Shown here piece by piece: positions 19,250 to 31,237 of a DNA stretch of 64,000 nt. Both the position numbers and the translations under genes were made by a program. Positions within the stretch are counted from its first letter, which is position 1. Every line of letters starts with the position of its first letter. The stretch comes from Wyeomyia smithii. Its lineage: Eukaryota > Arthropoda > Insecta > Diptera > Culicidae. A model generated the notes under the pieces. That model saw nothing but the letters and a program-made list of their open reading frames with translations, did not search any database and was not told the DNA's origin. The stretch is taken from contig NC_073694.1 of NCBI RefSeq assembly GCF_029784165.1, forward strand, positions 30,051,506 to 30,115,505. The letters are read 5' to 3'.

Positions 19250-22200
19250 TGATACCTTTTTCGTCTTAAGAAAGAAAAAAGTCGTTCACATGCAAAATAA
19301 AAACAAAGGATTCCAAATGAAATCATTGAGGAACGTCAGATGCGAATTTGTCCATTAAATATTATTATTTTCTGACGTTTAGTTAAATATAATTTTAGCC
19401 ACTCCAGTTCTCCGACATGTCGATATGCTCTAACATCTGACTAAAGTCCCAGTAATGAGTTTCTTGTGATATTTACTAATCATTTACTGAATTCTATATG
19501 AATTCAAGTAAATTTTTCAATGTTGAACGGTCATTTAAGAAGCTGTGCTGCCTGTCAATTTTAAAGGCAGTTTTGAATTTTCAGAAGAAACATTTTCAAA
19601 ACTGTGTAATCTTCACGTTGAATTTGTATAATTGTAATTGACGACAATATTTTTTTTTTCATAAATCTTAACCATGAAATTTTTCCAGCATATTCGAAAT
19701 TTGGGCGCTAGAAGGTTAAGCTTAATGAAGAAACGTTCGATGATGTCTCCATACACATCACTAGATCATGCCACCAACGAACATTATTCCTTACGAAATA
19801 TGCAACATCAGCGGCCATAGAGAATAGTTGTTTGTCTTCTCGACCATACACCCTTCCGCGGTCACCTCGCTAGCGAACCGTGCGCCAAGTGCACACACGC
19901 CAAAGAAAAGCTCTACCTGGCCCCACGAAGAGGAAACCCTGATATGCGGAGGATAAACGGTTTATAAATTATGAAAGCAAAAATTACATGTCTTTCAGCA
20001 GCAACGGCTGCAACGAAGGCGAACATCGTCGGGCGTCTCCCGAAGAACAATGCACCGGAAGGCGAAGAAGGTGCGATATTATTAGCTTATACAACGCTTA
20101 TTCCCGTTCCTCTACTCCCCTGCAAACCTGGGAAATGGGAAATGGCGTGCAGCCGCCACCCACCTTCAAGAAGCGACGGACTACGATCTTCCTTCCCGGC
20201 GCAAGGCAGTGAAAGTAGCGAAGCTACGTAACGGCAAGGTACCCTTTTTATTGTGCTGAAACAACACAACGGAATGGCATTCCGGTAGTGAACCTTTAAT
20301 CTGACGCTCCCGTCTTGGCGCGAAAAATAAAGAACCGTAGAAACTACAGTACGAGGTTCGAGAGTAAAAACATTAAGTTTGGTCTCCTATTTTCTTGTTA
20401 TTTAGACCGAATATGTTTATTATTTGCAACAAATATTCAAAACAATAGAGTCATTTTTACTAAAAAAAGCACTGTCAAGTCGATAAACTTTCGACTGCTA
20501 CTGTGAGGTGTTTCCGTGGGGTTGCATTTTCTTATTCGTTGCTTCCGTCTGTTACCGTTTCGAACCTGGCATTTATGCAAATTGCAATATCTTCCGGTTG
20601 CAGGTTTAGGAAACAGCAATACGTAAAAGTAACGATTTTCCACTCGTTTCGCTTATGAAAAACGAAACCGGTTTTGATTATGATAATCGACTAGATATAA
20701 TCCAGTTCGGAGTACAACAAGGCAGGGCGATACTTTAACAATATGTTGCTTATCAGATTTGTTGCGAACACTCAAACTTTACGAAAATTGTTTCTGTTTT
20801 CTGTAATTTGCTATTTTTTAATTCATATCTCATATCATATCTCTGAAATCTAAGTTTTATCTTCTAATCTCAAAATTTTGATTTCTGATTTCTTGTTTTC
20901 TGATTGATAACTTCTAGTTTCTGCTTTCAGATATATGATAAGTTACAATAATTGAGAATACAGGTTTTTAATTTTTAATATTAAATCATGTCTTATGTTT
21001 GTATTCTGTTGGCTCCCAAACTCAGATGGTTTCCTTCTTTATTTCTAGATTTCTTATTTCCTGTACCTACTTTCTTATGTCTGGTTTCTTATTTTTGATA
21101 TCTTTTTATTTTCATCCAACAATCAATATTTTTTCTTGCCATGATCTTGATTTTTTTCGGTGTTTTTTAATCAAAACACTCTCAATGAACCAAGTCGAGT
21201 AGTCCAGTTCAAACCACGCCAATTTCGTAATCCAACCCGACTCATCTTGTACTCCTGGCTAAAAGTTTAGCTGCTCGTCTCTGCAATCTCACTACAAAGC
21301 AAGTATCATTTAACGAGATTATATTTATGAAGACGGTTACTGCACACACAATCGACCAAAAGATTTCCCGGCAACGGCGACGACACCGATGATGATGGCG
21401 AGGATGTTGTAACTATTTTCTGTGTGCGCGGCGTGTGAAGTTTTTCCCTCGCTCCGCCCGGCAGCCAAGCTGCAGGCTGTTTGCCTGAGAATCTAGTTTA
21501 AACTTTTCCCCCGGAGAGGTTAGTGTGAATGTGTGAGAACAGGCACATATTCATAAAGCGCCTCCGTTCCAGGGAAAGGACTGGTGGTACGTCAGGTGAA
21601 TCAGCTCTGCCAACTTCGTGTGTTTGTTGGGCGGATGAAAATTGGTGAGAATAATCTTGCAACGAAAAGCTTTGACGGTGTTTCAACCTTGAAATTTACT
21701 GAAAAATTCTCCAATCTACTTTAGTGAAGATTTTGTCCAACACTTCCAGGGTCGAACCACCGTTTCCCAATCGCCCCGACCGGATCTTAAGTGGAAAGTA
21801 AATATTCCAGCAGCACAAATTGACACACCAACAAAGAATTCAGCAAACAGCTGAACACGAAACTTAGAGCTGCTAATTCACTGCGGCTATGATGAATATT
21901 TGAAATTTTAATCACATCAAAAACCACAGGATTAATCTCTAATTTTGCTCATTCCTGAGCTGGCACTAGGATGCTGGATTCCTCCATCAGCATTTGCTGT
22001 GCTTTAAATTGTTTCGAATCGTCTTCCGGAAACCTGACGGCAGACCAAGAAGCAATAATAAGCTCAGGTTTCCTCCTCCGGCAGCTGGCAAACGATAATA
22101 GCACATAATCGGCTGAAATTTGCCAGGAAATCTGTGTGTTTTTCCACCAAGTACTTTAATCCTTTCTTCCAGCAGTGAGCAGAAACGTAGATTCCTGTCT

Positions 22201-23840
22201 GGTCAGGCTTGAATTCGGACAGCGATCCGGCCCGATTCCGGAGAGCAGCCTCTTGAAAAACTAAAATCCTTTAAGCCGTTATATTCAATTACCCGTTTGC
22301 ACATGTACACCTACTTACACGCATACACACTCAGCCACACACAAACACACACGGGAAAGGAGAAAACGTTTTTCTGCAATAATACCAGTGGAAGTGGAAA
22401 GAAAATACACCATCCGGGAGAAGAATGTGGGAGCAGGAGGGACTGGAAGAAACCGATTTTTCAATTACATTGCCCGGCTAATATCGTTAACCGGAATGGC
22501 CTCGGGAGAATGGGAGATGTTTTAGATGTTTATCCGGTGTGGCTAGCGTTGGTCTTTCGGCTTGCTGCCCCAGTGCACAAAAAAACTAAACCCGTTCGTA
22601 TTGGAAGGACCAGAAAAAATCGTTTGCAAGATTTCGACGATTGTCGCGATGATAACGTTGATACAAACTTGTTGATAGAAAATAAAACATGATACCATTG
22701 TTGAAACAATAAGAGGGGAATGAGAGATTAATTGGCAAACACTACGAAGTACCGACGAAGGAGGGGAATTTAGGAACAAACCACACTAAATTGGAACTAT
22801 TCTTCAATACCAAAAAGTAGAACAATGTTTTAAAAATAAATCTAGGTCATAATCGTTTTTATGGTTCTGATAACAGCTGAAAATCAGTTGCTTATCGATA
22901 TTTAAATTTATTCCAATCGTGGAAAAAAGGTAAATTGTGGTAGTAAGGGTAATAAATAAATATTGAATTCATTTAGACCGGAATTGAAATAGATGCGATA
23001 GCTCTACAAATACTTTCACTATTAATGATTTCATTAAATTCGCTCAAGAAAGTTGCTCTCAATCGAAATTCGAATTATTAAAAGATTCACAAAAACCAGG
23101 CTATTGCTATTGCACACTTTTTATACGTTTCTTGTTACAACTTAACTATTATTCTATCAAAATATATAAGTCTCGAAAAATTGTACAGTAACCGAAACTA
23201 CAATTAAAGGCACGAAAAGTACGTAGAACGCCACAAAGTGATATTTACATATACTCCCGTTGGGATGCGATATATTTTTCCAAATCTGTATCATATTTCC
23301 AGTTCGCTTATTTTTCGCTTCCCCTGCTGCACACATTGTCTGCTTAATGAGCTTTGCGAAAGTTTTAAAATATGTGCCTAAAATCTCACAAAAATATCAA
23401 AGTGTAATGTATGAAAAACTACGTCGATTTCCAGTCCCTCAAAAACATTTTAGAGGAATTATTTTCCTGATGAAATTTTTTCAAAATACCCAGAGAATAT
23501 TTTTCAGTAAATGCATGTACTATCTTGATAGTACGATGCACGATTTTGAGGTTATATAGTTATTAATTAACTGAGGTTTACGTATAACCTAAATTTCAAA
23601 AATTACACTGATTTGATTTAAGCTTTGTATCCGTTAATAGGGTTATAAACTCTACCTGCAAAAACACGAAATTCTGAAAGCCGATAGGCCAAACCTGTTC
23701 CACATTTTCACTAATACTCTTTCAACTTTACTTACAACTTCTTTTATTCTGGCATTTGCGCTACATGCCCGACGTAAAAATTTGCGCCGGGTCAATTTCG
23801 TATTTCATACAGTTGCGTCATTTTCCCTTTTACATATTGC
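19250..23840. other. Gene-free region
   Basis: No gene supported. Contents seen are a GC-richer island at about 19850-20300 with three short overlapping frames (up to 86 codons, unrecognised), T-rich degenerate repetition at 20800-21190, GC-richer unique DNA at 21330-22550, and CA-rich simple sequence near 22297-22350. The 131-codon frame at 22297-22692 begins in the CA-rich DNA and has no recognisable domain. Confidence 0.55.
20800..21190 (+). repeat. Degenerate TTTCT/GATTTCT low-complexity tract
   Basis: Runs such as TTTCTGATTTCTTGTTTTCT, TTATTTCCTG and CTTATTTTTGATATC recur imperfectly. It is T/C-rich on the plus strand, like the larger domain at 54.55-59.29 kb, and has no coding features. 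Confidence 0.5.
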
Positions 23841-23849
23841 TATCATTTA

Positions 23850-24312
23850 TTGACCGACATGTTTTCAGAGTAATCCGCGGTTTGCTCGCATGGTTTGTGG
23901 CCGTTAGAGGCTGCCGCCAGCATTGTTGTCTTGTACACAGTACGTACTTTGCGATCCACACAAAAAATATCGATGTCGTTCGTGAAACCAAGAAGCATGT
24001 ACAAATTAGTGAATATGGTCGCATTTGCTCGCTATACTGAACAGTTGGTTATCGAGAGAATCGACTCTCTAGAACCCGTCTAACAGTCTTGAGGCATCTG
24101 ATTTTTCACTAGCTCTTCTGATGTACGAATCTTCTTAATTAGTTTGGTCGGAAAGCTGTATTCGAACATAATCTATCACAACTCTTTTATCATGACTGAA
24201 TCGTACACTGCCTTGAAATCTGTTCGTAGATAGTTCCTAGAGAATGTGTCTGCAAGTTGTATTCCCAGAATCAGTCAAGGATTTATCGGGTCTCACAATT
24301 CAAGCGATTCTC
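23850..24312 (-). pseudogene. Second old RT relic (minus strand), C-terminal part
   Basis: Minus-strand reading gives WEYNLQTHSL, then after a frameshift TDFKAVYDSV, KELW, IMFEYSFPTKLIKKIRTS (24310-24110). Near 23985 it reads LGFTNDIDIF, the equivalent of LGFADDIDII with the active-site pair changed from DD to ND. The segment with the GLKQGD-like box is missing. It is a dead non-LTR-type RT split by the jockey-clade insertion. The clade is not assigned. Confidence 0.7.
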
Positions 24313-24328
24313 AGCAATTAGATACAGT
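24313..24328. repeat. Target-site duplication, 5' side of jockey-clade element
   Basis: AGCAATTAGATACAGT matches 28725-28740. The last four bases (CAGT, 24325-24328) may instead be the element's own first bases, leaving a 12-bp duplication. Confidence 0.85.
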
Positions 24329-24357
24329 GCGTCTTGAACTGTCCTACAGATCAGACG
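24325..24357 (+). promoter_or_regulatory. Internal promoter of jockey-clade element (Inr plus DPE)
   Basis: An initiator-like ACAGTG has its A at 24326. With that as +1, AGACG lies at 24353-24357, i.e. +28 to +32, matching the DPE consensus used by Drosophila jockey-type elements. No TATA box lies in the usual place. Confidence 0.65.
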
Positions 24358-24525
24358 TTTTTTCGGTTGCTTGTGGACTGGTCTTTGACTGCCTATAGCT
24401 TCAAAGTTTGTGTTTTGTCAGTGTGTCTTTTAAAGACTACCTGAAAGTTATTTCCCATCAGTCTTTCTCAAGACTACCTACTTTTGAATTTAACATTTGT
24501 TTTAACTTTTTTCGTATCACCTGAA

Positions 24526-25848
24526 ATGGCTGGACGGAAAAAGAAACCTCGCATCGCTGCGGGGAGGAAAAGAGAGGCATCTCTTTCTGACACATCGAGT
24601 GTCTGTAGTGACAATCCTTTTGATATTTTGCCTGAGCAAGAAGCTGGTGAAATGGAAGTTACCAATAATGAAACTATACAAAATATAAAATCTTTAAATA
24701 AGGAGAAAGTTCCACCTATTGTGGTAACTATTTCTTCTGAATTTAATATATTCAAAAAGGAACTTTCAACGTTTGTTTCTGACGTTAAGGTTACCTATCA
24801 AATTGGCCGTAGAGGTGAATGCCGCTTATTAGCCGACTCAGTAAAGGGTCGTGATCGTCTTGTTCAGTATTTAACTGACAAGATGTACAAATTTTTTACA
24901 TATGACACCAAGAACGCCAAGCCGTTAAAGGTTGTCTTGAAAGGTCTCACCAACGATCAAACCGTTGATGAGATCAAACTTACTTTAACAGAATTACTTG
25001 GCATAGCCCCTACCCAAGTAATTCTAATGAAACAAAAATCACGAAGCAAAAACAGTAAGAGAACTGGAATTTCCCTTGTTAATTATTTAATTCATTTTAA
25101 CCGCAATGAGGTTAACAACTTAAAATTTTTTGAAAAAGCACATGCTTTGTATAATGTGCGTGTAAAGTGGGAAATTTATAAGAAGTATGGCGGAGGTGAA
25201 AAGCATATCACCCAATGCCGTACTTGCCAACGTTATGGCCATGGTTCCAAATTCTGTAACATGGACCAAAAATGTCTAAATTGTGGAGACTCTTCTCACA
25301 AAAAGGACACATGTCCTGTGAAAGAGAGTAAAAATTTTCGCTGTGCGAATTGTAACGGCAACCATATGTCAAATTTTTATCAATGCCCAGTCCGTTTAGC
25401 AATTGTTAAGGCAAGGCAAGGTAAACAAAATTCAATTTCTCAATTAAAACCAACTTCAAAACAAAATTCTCCAAGCGTACCAGTGACGCATAGTCTACCT
25501 ACTCCTTTGCATACCCGTTTAACTTATGCACAGGTTACAGGTAGTTCGAAAATTATACCGCCTAGTGTTGGTAGTTCGAAAATGACCGTTAATATGGGTA
25601 AGCAAAACACGCTAGAAAATAATTGTACACCTATTACTCCAGCTAATATTGCTGCCGAAAATATTTTTTCTAATGTCAACTGCCTGGGGCCTATTACGGC
25701 AGGTAAACTTTCTTTTTTGCAACAGGCAATGTTCAATCTTATGAACGCCATGTTGCAGGCAAAATCAATGTTTGAAGCCATTCAAATAGGCACAAATTTT
25801 ACTATTAAAATTGTTTCTAATTTAAAATTTAGCAATGATTTAAAATAA
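24526..25848 (+). CDS. Jockey-clade ORF1: Gag with zinc knuckles
   Basis: 440 residues from the AUG at 24526 (context GAAATGG). A basic N-terminus (MAGRKKKPR) may serve as nuclear targeting. The central part (residues ~125-230) resembles the conserved jockey Gag region preceding the knuckles. Knuckles lie near 230-287: CRTCQRYGHGSKFC and CLNCGDSSHKKDTC (both C-x2-C-x4-H-x4-C), and a variant C-x2-C-x3-H-x6-C. A Gln/Ser/Pro-rich linker and a hydrophobic C-terminus follow. The protein binds element RNA in this family. It is fully open, unlike ORF2 downstream. An upstream in-frame TTG at 24484 is unlikely to be used. Confidence 0.9.
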   Translation: MAGRKKKPRIAAGRKREASLSDTSSVCSDNPFDILPEQEAGEMEVTNNETIQNIKSLNKEKVPPIVVTISSEFNIFKKELSTFVSDVKVTYQIGRRGECRLLADSVKGRDRLVQYLTDKMYKFFTYDTKNAKPLKVVLKGLTNDQTVDEIKLTLTELLGIAPTQVILMKQKSRSKNSKRTGISLVNYLIHFNRNEVNNLKFFEKAHALYNVRVKWEIYKKYGGGEKHITQCRTCQRYGHGSKFCNMDQKCLNCGDSSHKKDTCPVKESKNFRCANCNGNHMSNFYQCPVRLAIVKARQGKQNSISQLKPTSKQNSPSVPVTHSLPTPLHTRLTYAQVTGSSKIIPPSVGSSKMTVNMGKQNTLENNCTPITPANIAAENIFSNVNCLGPITAGKLSFLQQAMFNLMNAMLQAKSMFEAIQIGTNFTIKIVSNLKFSNDLK

Positions 25849-28493
25849 AACAATTAAAATATTAAATTGGAATGCTCGCTCATTGAAGGCCAATGAGAAT
25901 GAGCTTTTTAATTTTTTAACAGTAAATAATGTGCATATTGCAATTATTACTGAAACATTTTTGAAACCTAACATAAAATTAAAATATGATCCCAATTACG
26001 TGGTTCATAGATATGATAGGATTCAGGGTTCCGGCGGTGGAGTTGCAATTGTTATTCATCGCCGAATCAAACATCGTGCTCTTCCCCATCTTGAGACGAA
26101 AGTTATTGAAACTTTGGGAATTGAAGTTCAAACTGAACTTGGGATTTTATTTATTGCCGCAGCATATTTACCATTTCAATGCACACGCGAGCTCAAAAAT
26201 TATTTTATAGGTGATTTACAAAAACTCACCAGAAATCGTTCGAAATTTTTCATAATCGGCGATTTTAACGCTAAACATCGTTCATGGAATAATTCTCAAA
26301 ATAATTCCAATGGCAAAATTTTATTCAATGATTGTTCTTCAGGATACTATTCTATTTTGTCTCCGAATAGTCCTACATGCTTTTCTTCTGTAAGAAACCC
26401 TTCAACAATTGATTTGGTGCTAACAGATCAAAGTCATGTATGTAGTGATTTGATCACACATGCTGACTTTGATTCTGACCATCTTCCAATAACTTTTTCT
26501 TTATCACATGAATCAGTTTTAAACCCTATGAGCTCTGTTTTAAATTATAACAAGGCTAATTGGGAAAGATACAAAACTCATATTGAGGGAAATTTCAATA
26601 ATGAGCTTGATTTGCAGAACGAAGTGAATATTGATTCCGCTTTGGAAGCATTAAAATGTGCAATTGTTGATGCCAGGAATTATTCTGTTCCAAAGGCTAA
26701 AGTGAAATTTGATTCACCAATAATTGACGAAAATCTTCAACTTCTAATTCGTTTGAAAAATGTCCGCAGACGTCAATATCAACGTACTCGTGACCCTGTT
26801 TTTAAAACTATTTATAAAGATTTACAGAAAGAGATTAAACATAGATTTACTCTTCTGAGAAATCAAAATTTTGAGACTAAAGTTGAAAAATTGAAACCAT
26901 ATTCAAAACCATTTTGGAAGCTGTCGAAGATTCTTAAGAAACCTTCAAAGCCTATTCCAGTTTTAAAAGATGGTGAACGTTTTCTTGTATCCAATGAACA
27001 AAAGGCTCAAAGACTTGCTCAGCAGTTTGAGAGTGTTCATAACTCAAATTTGAATTTTGTGAGTCCAATTGAAAATGAAGTCACACGTCAATTTGATTTA
27101 ATTTCTTCCCAGAATTTTTTACCTGCAGAAATAATTGAAACTAACTTGAATGAGATTAAATCAATTATTAAAAATTTCAAAAATATGAAAGCACCTGGTG
27201 ACGATGGAATCTTTAATATACTAATCAAACATCTCCCTGAGAGCACAATGGAATTTTTAGTGAAATTTTTCAATTGCTGCTTCAAAATTTCATATTTTCC
27301 CAAATTATGGAAAAATGCAAAAATTACTCCCATTTTAAAACCGGATAAGAACCCAGCTGAAGTTTCAAGTTATCGACCAATCAGTTTGCTTTCTTCAATA
27401 AGTAAACTGTTTGAGAGAATTATTCTTAATAGAATGATGTCACACATCAACGAAAATTCAATTTTTGCAAATGAACAGTTTGGATTTCGCCATGGGCATT
27501 CCACAACTCATCAATTGCTCAGAGTTACTAATATGATACGAGCTAACAAATCTGAAGGTTATTCCACTGGAGCTGCTCTTTAGACATAGAAAAAGCATTC
27601 GACAGTGTTTGGCATAAAGGTTTGATTGCGAAATTGCAAACTTTTAATTTTCCAATTTTCCTAATCAAAATTTTAAAAAATTATCTTACTGATCGAACTC
27701 TGCAGGTTGTCTATCAGAATTCAAAATCTGATAGATTTCCTGTCAGAGCAGGTGTACCTCAAGGTTCAGTCTTGGGTCCAGTCCTGTACAACATATTCAC
27801 TTCAGATCTTCCTGATTTGCCTCCAGGATGCACAAAGTCATTGTTCTGCGATGACACAAGCATTTCCATAAAAGGAAAAAGTCTTCGTGTCATATGCAGT
27901 CGATTGCAAAAAAGTTTAGACATTTTTTCTTCCTACTTGCAAAAGTGGAAAATCTCTCCCAATGCTTCTAAAACTCAAATGATAATTTTTCCGCATAAGC
28001 CTAGGGCTTCTTTCCTCAAGCCAAACAATAATCACGTTGTCAAGATGAATGGGGTTATTTTAAGTTGGTCCGACAAGGTTAAGTACTTGGGACTAATTTA
28101 TGATAAAAAACTTATTTTCAAAGAGCACATTGAGAGTATACAAGCCAAGTTGATGCAAGTACGAGATGTTTATATCCTCTCATTAACAGGAATTCTAAAC
28201 TTTGTTTAAAGAACAAACTTTTGATTTACAAACAAATTTTTAGACCAGCAATGCTTTATGCTGTACCGATCTGGTCAAGTTGCTGTTCAACAAGGAAGAA
28301 AACGCTCCAAAGGATTCAGAATAAAATTCTGAAAATGATTTTGAAGCGTCCTCCTTGGTTTGGTACACTCGAACTACATAGACTTACTGGTGTTGAACCA
28401 TTAGAAGCTATGTCAAATAAAATTATTAACAATTTTCGACAAAAATCGTTGCAATCCTCAATTGCTACGATAAGCTCTCTTTATAGCCAATAA
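25844..28493 (+). pseudogene. Jockey-clade ORF2: endonuclease-RT with two frameshifts
   Basis: The frame opens at 25844, inside the last ORF1 codons. Endonuclease: LNWNARSL, ITETFL, FIIGDFNAKHRSW, DLVLTD, DSDHLPITF. RT: SYRPISLLSSISK, FGFRHGHSTTHQ, LDIEKAFDSVW, GVPQGSVLGPVLYN, and FCDD as the active site. The C-terminus RQKSLQSSIATISSLY ends at 28493. A one-base loss near 27580 (CTCTTTAG) creates a stop and a second near 28180 shifts frame again, so no full protein is made. No ATG lies at the domain start: the nearest in-frame ATG (25835) is followed two codons later by TAA. No RNase H, as usual for the clade. Confidence 0.88.
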
Positions 28494-28724
28494 GTTAGCA
28501 ATTAAGTTAGTTGTAAGTTTACTTCCCCTTTTCTGACAAGTAGGTTTAAATCCCTACGAATGATAAGTCCTAATTGCGAAAGCAAACAAATCTTAACAAT
28601 TAAAATTACAAATTTCTAACAGTGTTGAGAAGTCACCATTTGTGATTGGACACACATACTCATTATTTACTAATATTTATCATAAATACTTAAGCTACTA
28701 ACAAAAAAAAAAAAAAAAAAAAAG
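28494..28724 (+). other. 3' UTR and A tail of jockey-clade element
   Basis: AT-rich, about 210 bases, followed by 21 uninterrupted A residues (28703-28723). No canonical AATAAA is seen close to the tail. Confidence 0.75.
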
Positions 28725-28740
28725 AGCAATTAGATACAGT
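28725..28740. repeat. Target-site duplication, 3' side of jockey-clade element
   Basis: AGCAATTAGATACAGT, identical to 24313-24328. Confidence 0.87.
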
Positions 28741-28870
28741 CAGTCGCCTCCAGCAAAAAACTAGCATTTCAAGGTTTCCGCTGTTAGATCAATAATATAT
28801 TCGCAATTCGCAGCTCGTAAACCGGCCCGGAAGCCTTGCAGCTAAGCTATGCATTACGAACTCACTCTCA
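28741..28870 (-). pseudogene. Second old RT relic, N-terminal part
   Basis: On the minus strand near 28835 it reads GFRAGLRA, equivalent to the GFRxGRSTTD region of non-LTR RTs, which should precede WEYNLQTH by a few dozen residues. The order and strand are right for continuity with 24312 once the jockey element is removed. Heavily decayed. Confidence 0.5.
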
Positions 28871-29243
28871 ACTATGATATTCGCTACGTAGGACTACGCT
28901 TAACTTTAGATATAATGGCACAGCGTGACAAAAAATTTTCATGGGAACGGATTATGACCACAAATATCTTGACCGGTATTGACTTAATCATGGGCATGTT
29001 TTTCGTACAGTAACACACTGAAAACTCACCATGCACCTTACGACGAAATCTGATACGGAAATCAAGGAATGTCAAGGAATGAGTTTTCGATCTGGAAATT
29101 CAATAAATATTAAAGAAAACTGAGCAACAATCAAAAAATAAATTTTCTAACCGGGATATGATTCTTTTTCAACGGCTCGTTAGTGCTAACTGCATCCGAT
29201 CGAATACTTTTTTATTGGGATTTTAGAATTGCGTAAAGCGCTG
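28871..29243. other. Gene-free spacer
   Basis: AT-rich, with no frame or motif of note. Confidence 0.5.
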
Positions 29244-29662
29244 TTCCCATTGCCTCCGGGCCGTGTCCGTGTTCTCGCCGGGATTTTTATGCATTCACAC
29301 TGCTCCGTGTTTGAACCGTGCCTGCGCCGTGCTCCGGCTGAGAAATGTTGATGTGTGTATGTGTAAGAACGTCTTCGACTTTTTTTCATACCGCAGCGCA
29401 CTCCGCGCGAAATATGTCACGACAACATACACGCATGTACCCGAGTGTCTTCCTTGCACTCTCCGGGCAACACAAAATATCTTCGGTAACAATATTTTTC
29501 CTCTCGCACGGCGACCACACGGTGGCAACTCGGCGCTGCCTCGATCTTGGCACGGCGCTTCGGTGTGAATGCGTTCGTAAGAACGCATGCAAGTAATCTC
29601 AAATAAGCACGGACGATACACGGAACAGACACGGGCCGAATTCGGCACGGAAACAATGGGAA
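29244..29662. mobile_element. CpG-rich foldback (MITE-like) element
   Basis: TTCCCATTGCCTCCG and GGCCGTGTCCGTGTTCTC (29244-29275) are mirrored by CGGAACAGACACGGGCC and CGGAAACAATGGGAA (29620-29662). An inner perfect hairpin (ATGCGTTC / GAACGCAT, loop GTAA) lies at 29569-29588. The block is much richer in CpG than its AT-rich flanks. Frames inside reach 144 codons (29295-29729, minus) but overlap each other on both strands and carry no domain. A target duplication was not identified. Confidence 0.55.
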
Positions 29663-29777
29663 TTGCACCTAAAACTGCGTGGCGCTTTTTGTGCTGAATG
29701 CCGAAAAATGTTAGGGAAATTATTATCATATTTCAGTGGATTCGACTATGAAAACTTTCTCGCCACTCTGTGAATAT

Positions 29778-29887
29778 TTTTGCGGTGTGGCTGAGAGCTT
29801 TACGGGTTCGGTTCCACTTTTTTCCAATACGAATGAGATTAATTTTTCGTACATTCGTATTACATATGGACTAAAATCTCTTTGCGT
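29778..29887 (+). repeat. ~110-bp dispersed repeat, copy 1
   Basis: Matches 37912-38023. The last 38 bases differ at only two positions (TACATTCGTATTACATAT... to ...ATCTCTTTGCGT); upstream matching includes GGCTGAGAGCT. Non-coding, family unknown. Confidence 0.6.
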
Positions 29888-31237
29888 ATTGAAAAACTGG
29901 GAAAAAGATAAAATTTGAAAAAAGACGCATCAATCGGCCTTTTTCAAGATTATTACACATAATTGGACGTCCGGCAATGATTTTTATTAAACTGCAACTG
30001 TGATCAAAAACCGCTACAAATACGCAATACCTGATCAGCCAAATATATCTGGATCATAACATATTTTTATATTTTTCTAAAACAAATTTATATCAACTTG
30101 TGTTCTAAACTTGATTTAGTTTACCTATAGTTAAAATATCAAAATTCCATCAAATTTATTTGTTGATTATTACGAGTCATAGCAGATTTTGTTAGGTTTT
30201 AGGAAGATAAAGATCAGAATTATTTAAACTTACGTATTTTGTTAGAAATATGCTAGAGTATTAATAGAAATTTTGCTTCAATCGTGTTATTTAAAATTGT
30301 TTTCAACTTTTGCATCAAAATAAATTTTTATGTCTAAAAGGCCTTTGAAAAATGCATAAATCATTTTTAGCTCAAAAAAAGGTTATACTTTTGATATATT
30401 TGGCTGATCGTTAACTTAGGAAGTTTTCCTTCAAGGTGACTGAATGACAGTTTATGGCAATGCGTAAGCCTAGTTATTTACTCAATTTATTTATGCGGCC
30501 AAATCCAATAAGGCGACCTTTGATATTTGCAATAGAAAGCCCCATTTTTCTCTTTCTAAAATATGTTGGTTTAGGTAATTTCATAGAGAAATTCAAAAGT
30601 CAGAGCAATTTGGTGAACCAAGATTTGAAGAAAAACGAAAAATTTTAAAATATATTGATTTCCAGTTAACGGGGGATGCAGTTTCTTAACTTGTTCAACA
30701 TGGGCTTCCAAAAACAGATAACTTGAATCGTTTTTAATATCATCATGTATCGATTTGATTCCAATCAAAAGTTCGGCGTATACAAAACATTTCAAGGGCT
30801 TCAGAGCAGCATTTTAAATACCATTCTCATGCCTATCACCAGTCAGCGTTAGCACGAACAGAGTTTTGTTGTCCCCCAGCCGCACAACTGCAATATGCAA
30901 CATCTTAATAAACTGTTGCCTGGCTGAAAGTACAGTCCCCTCACGATAATAAGATGTATGAATTCAAAAAACCATTTCTGACCAATTTTCTTGTTTATAA
31001 GTGATCTATAAATGTTTTCAGTCACAGAAATAAGTAATCTTTCACTTCATTGAGTATTTCTTTCCATGTTTTGTGAATATTTCTCAAAAAATATATTTAT
31101 TTCTTAACTCACCAACTACACAATTATGGATAATGAAAAAAGCTTTTGGCAACGATTTAATTCAATAAACCTTATTCAAATTATGGAATTTGAAGAAATA
31201 ACATATTTCAAATCGTATTAAAGACCCGCATGGCCTG

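Larger units (their letters stand above)
24329..28724 (+). mobile_element. Jockey-clade non-LTR retrotransposon (Juan-like), full length but broken
   Basis: About 4.4 kb: promoter and leader, ORF1 Gag, ORF2 EN-RT without RNase H, a ~210-base 3' UTR and an A tail at 28703-28723. A 12-16-bp duplication flanks it. Lack of RNase H, the ORF1 zinc-knuckle layout and the ORF2 C-terminus (FRQKSLQSS) fit jockey-clade elements such as Juan. ORF1 is open, while ORF2 has two single-base frameshifts. It sits inside an older minus-strand RT relic. Confidence 0.88.

Noticed and set aside
29295..29729. 144-codon minus-strand frame and partners
   Set aside because: Overlapping frames on both strands of a CpG-rich foldback element. 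High GC lowers stop frequency; no motif is seen.
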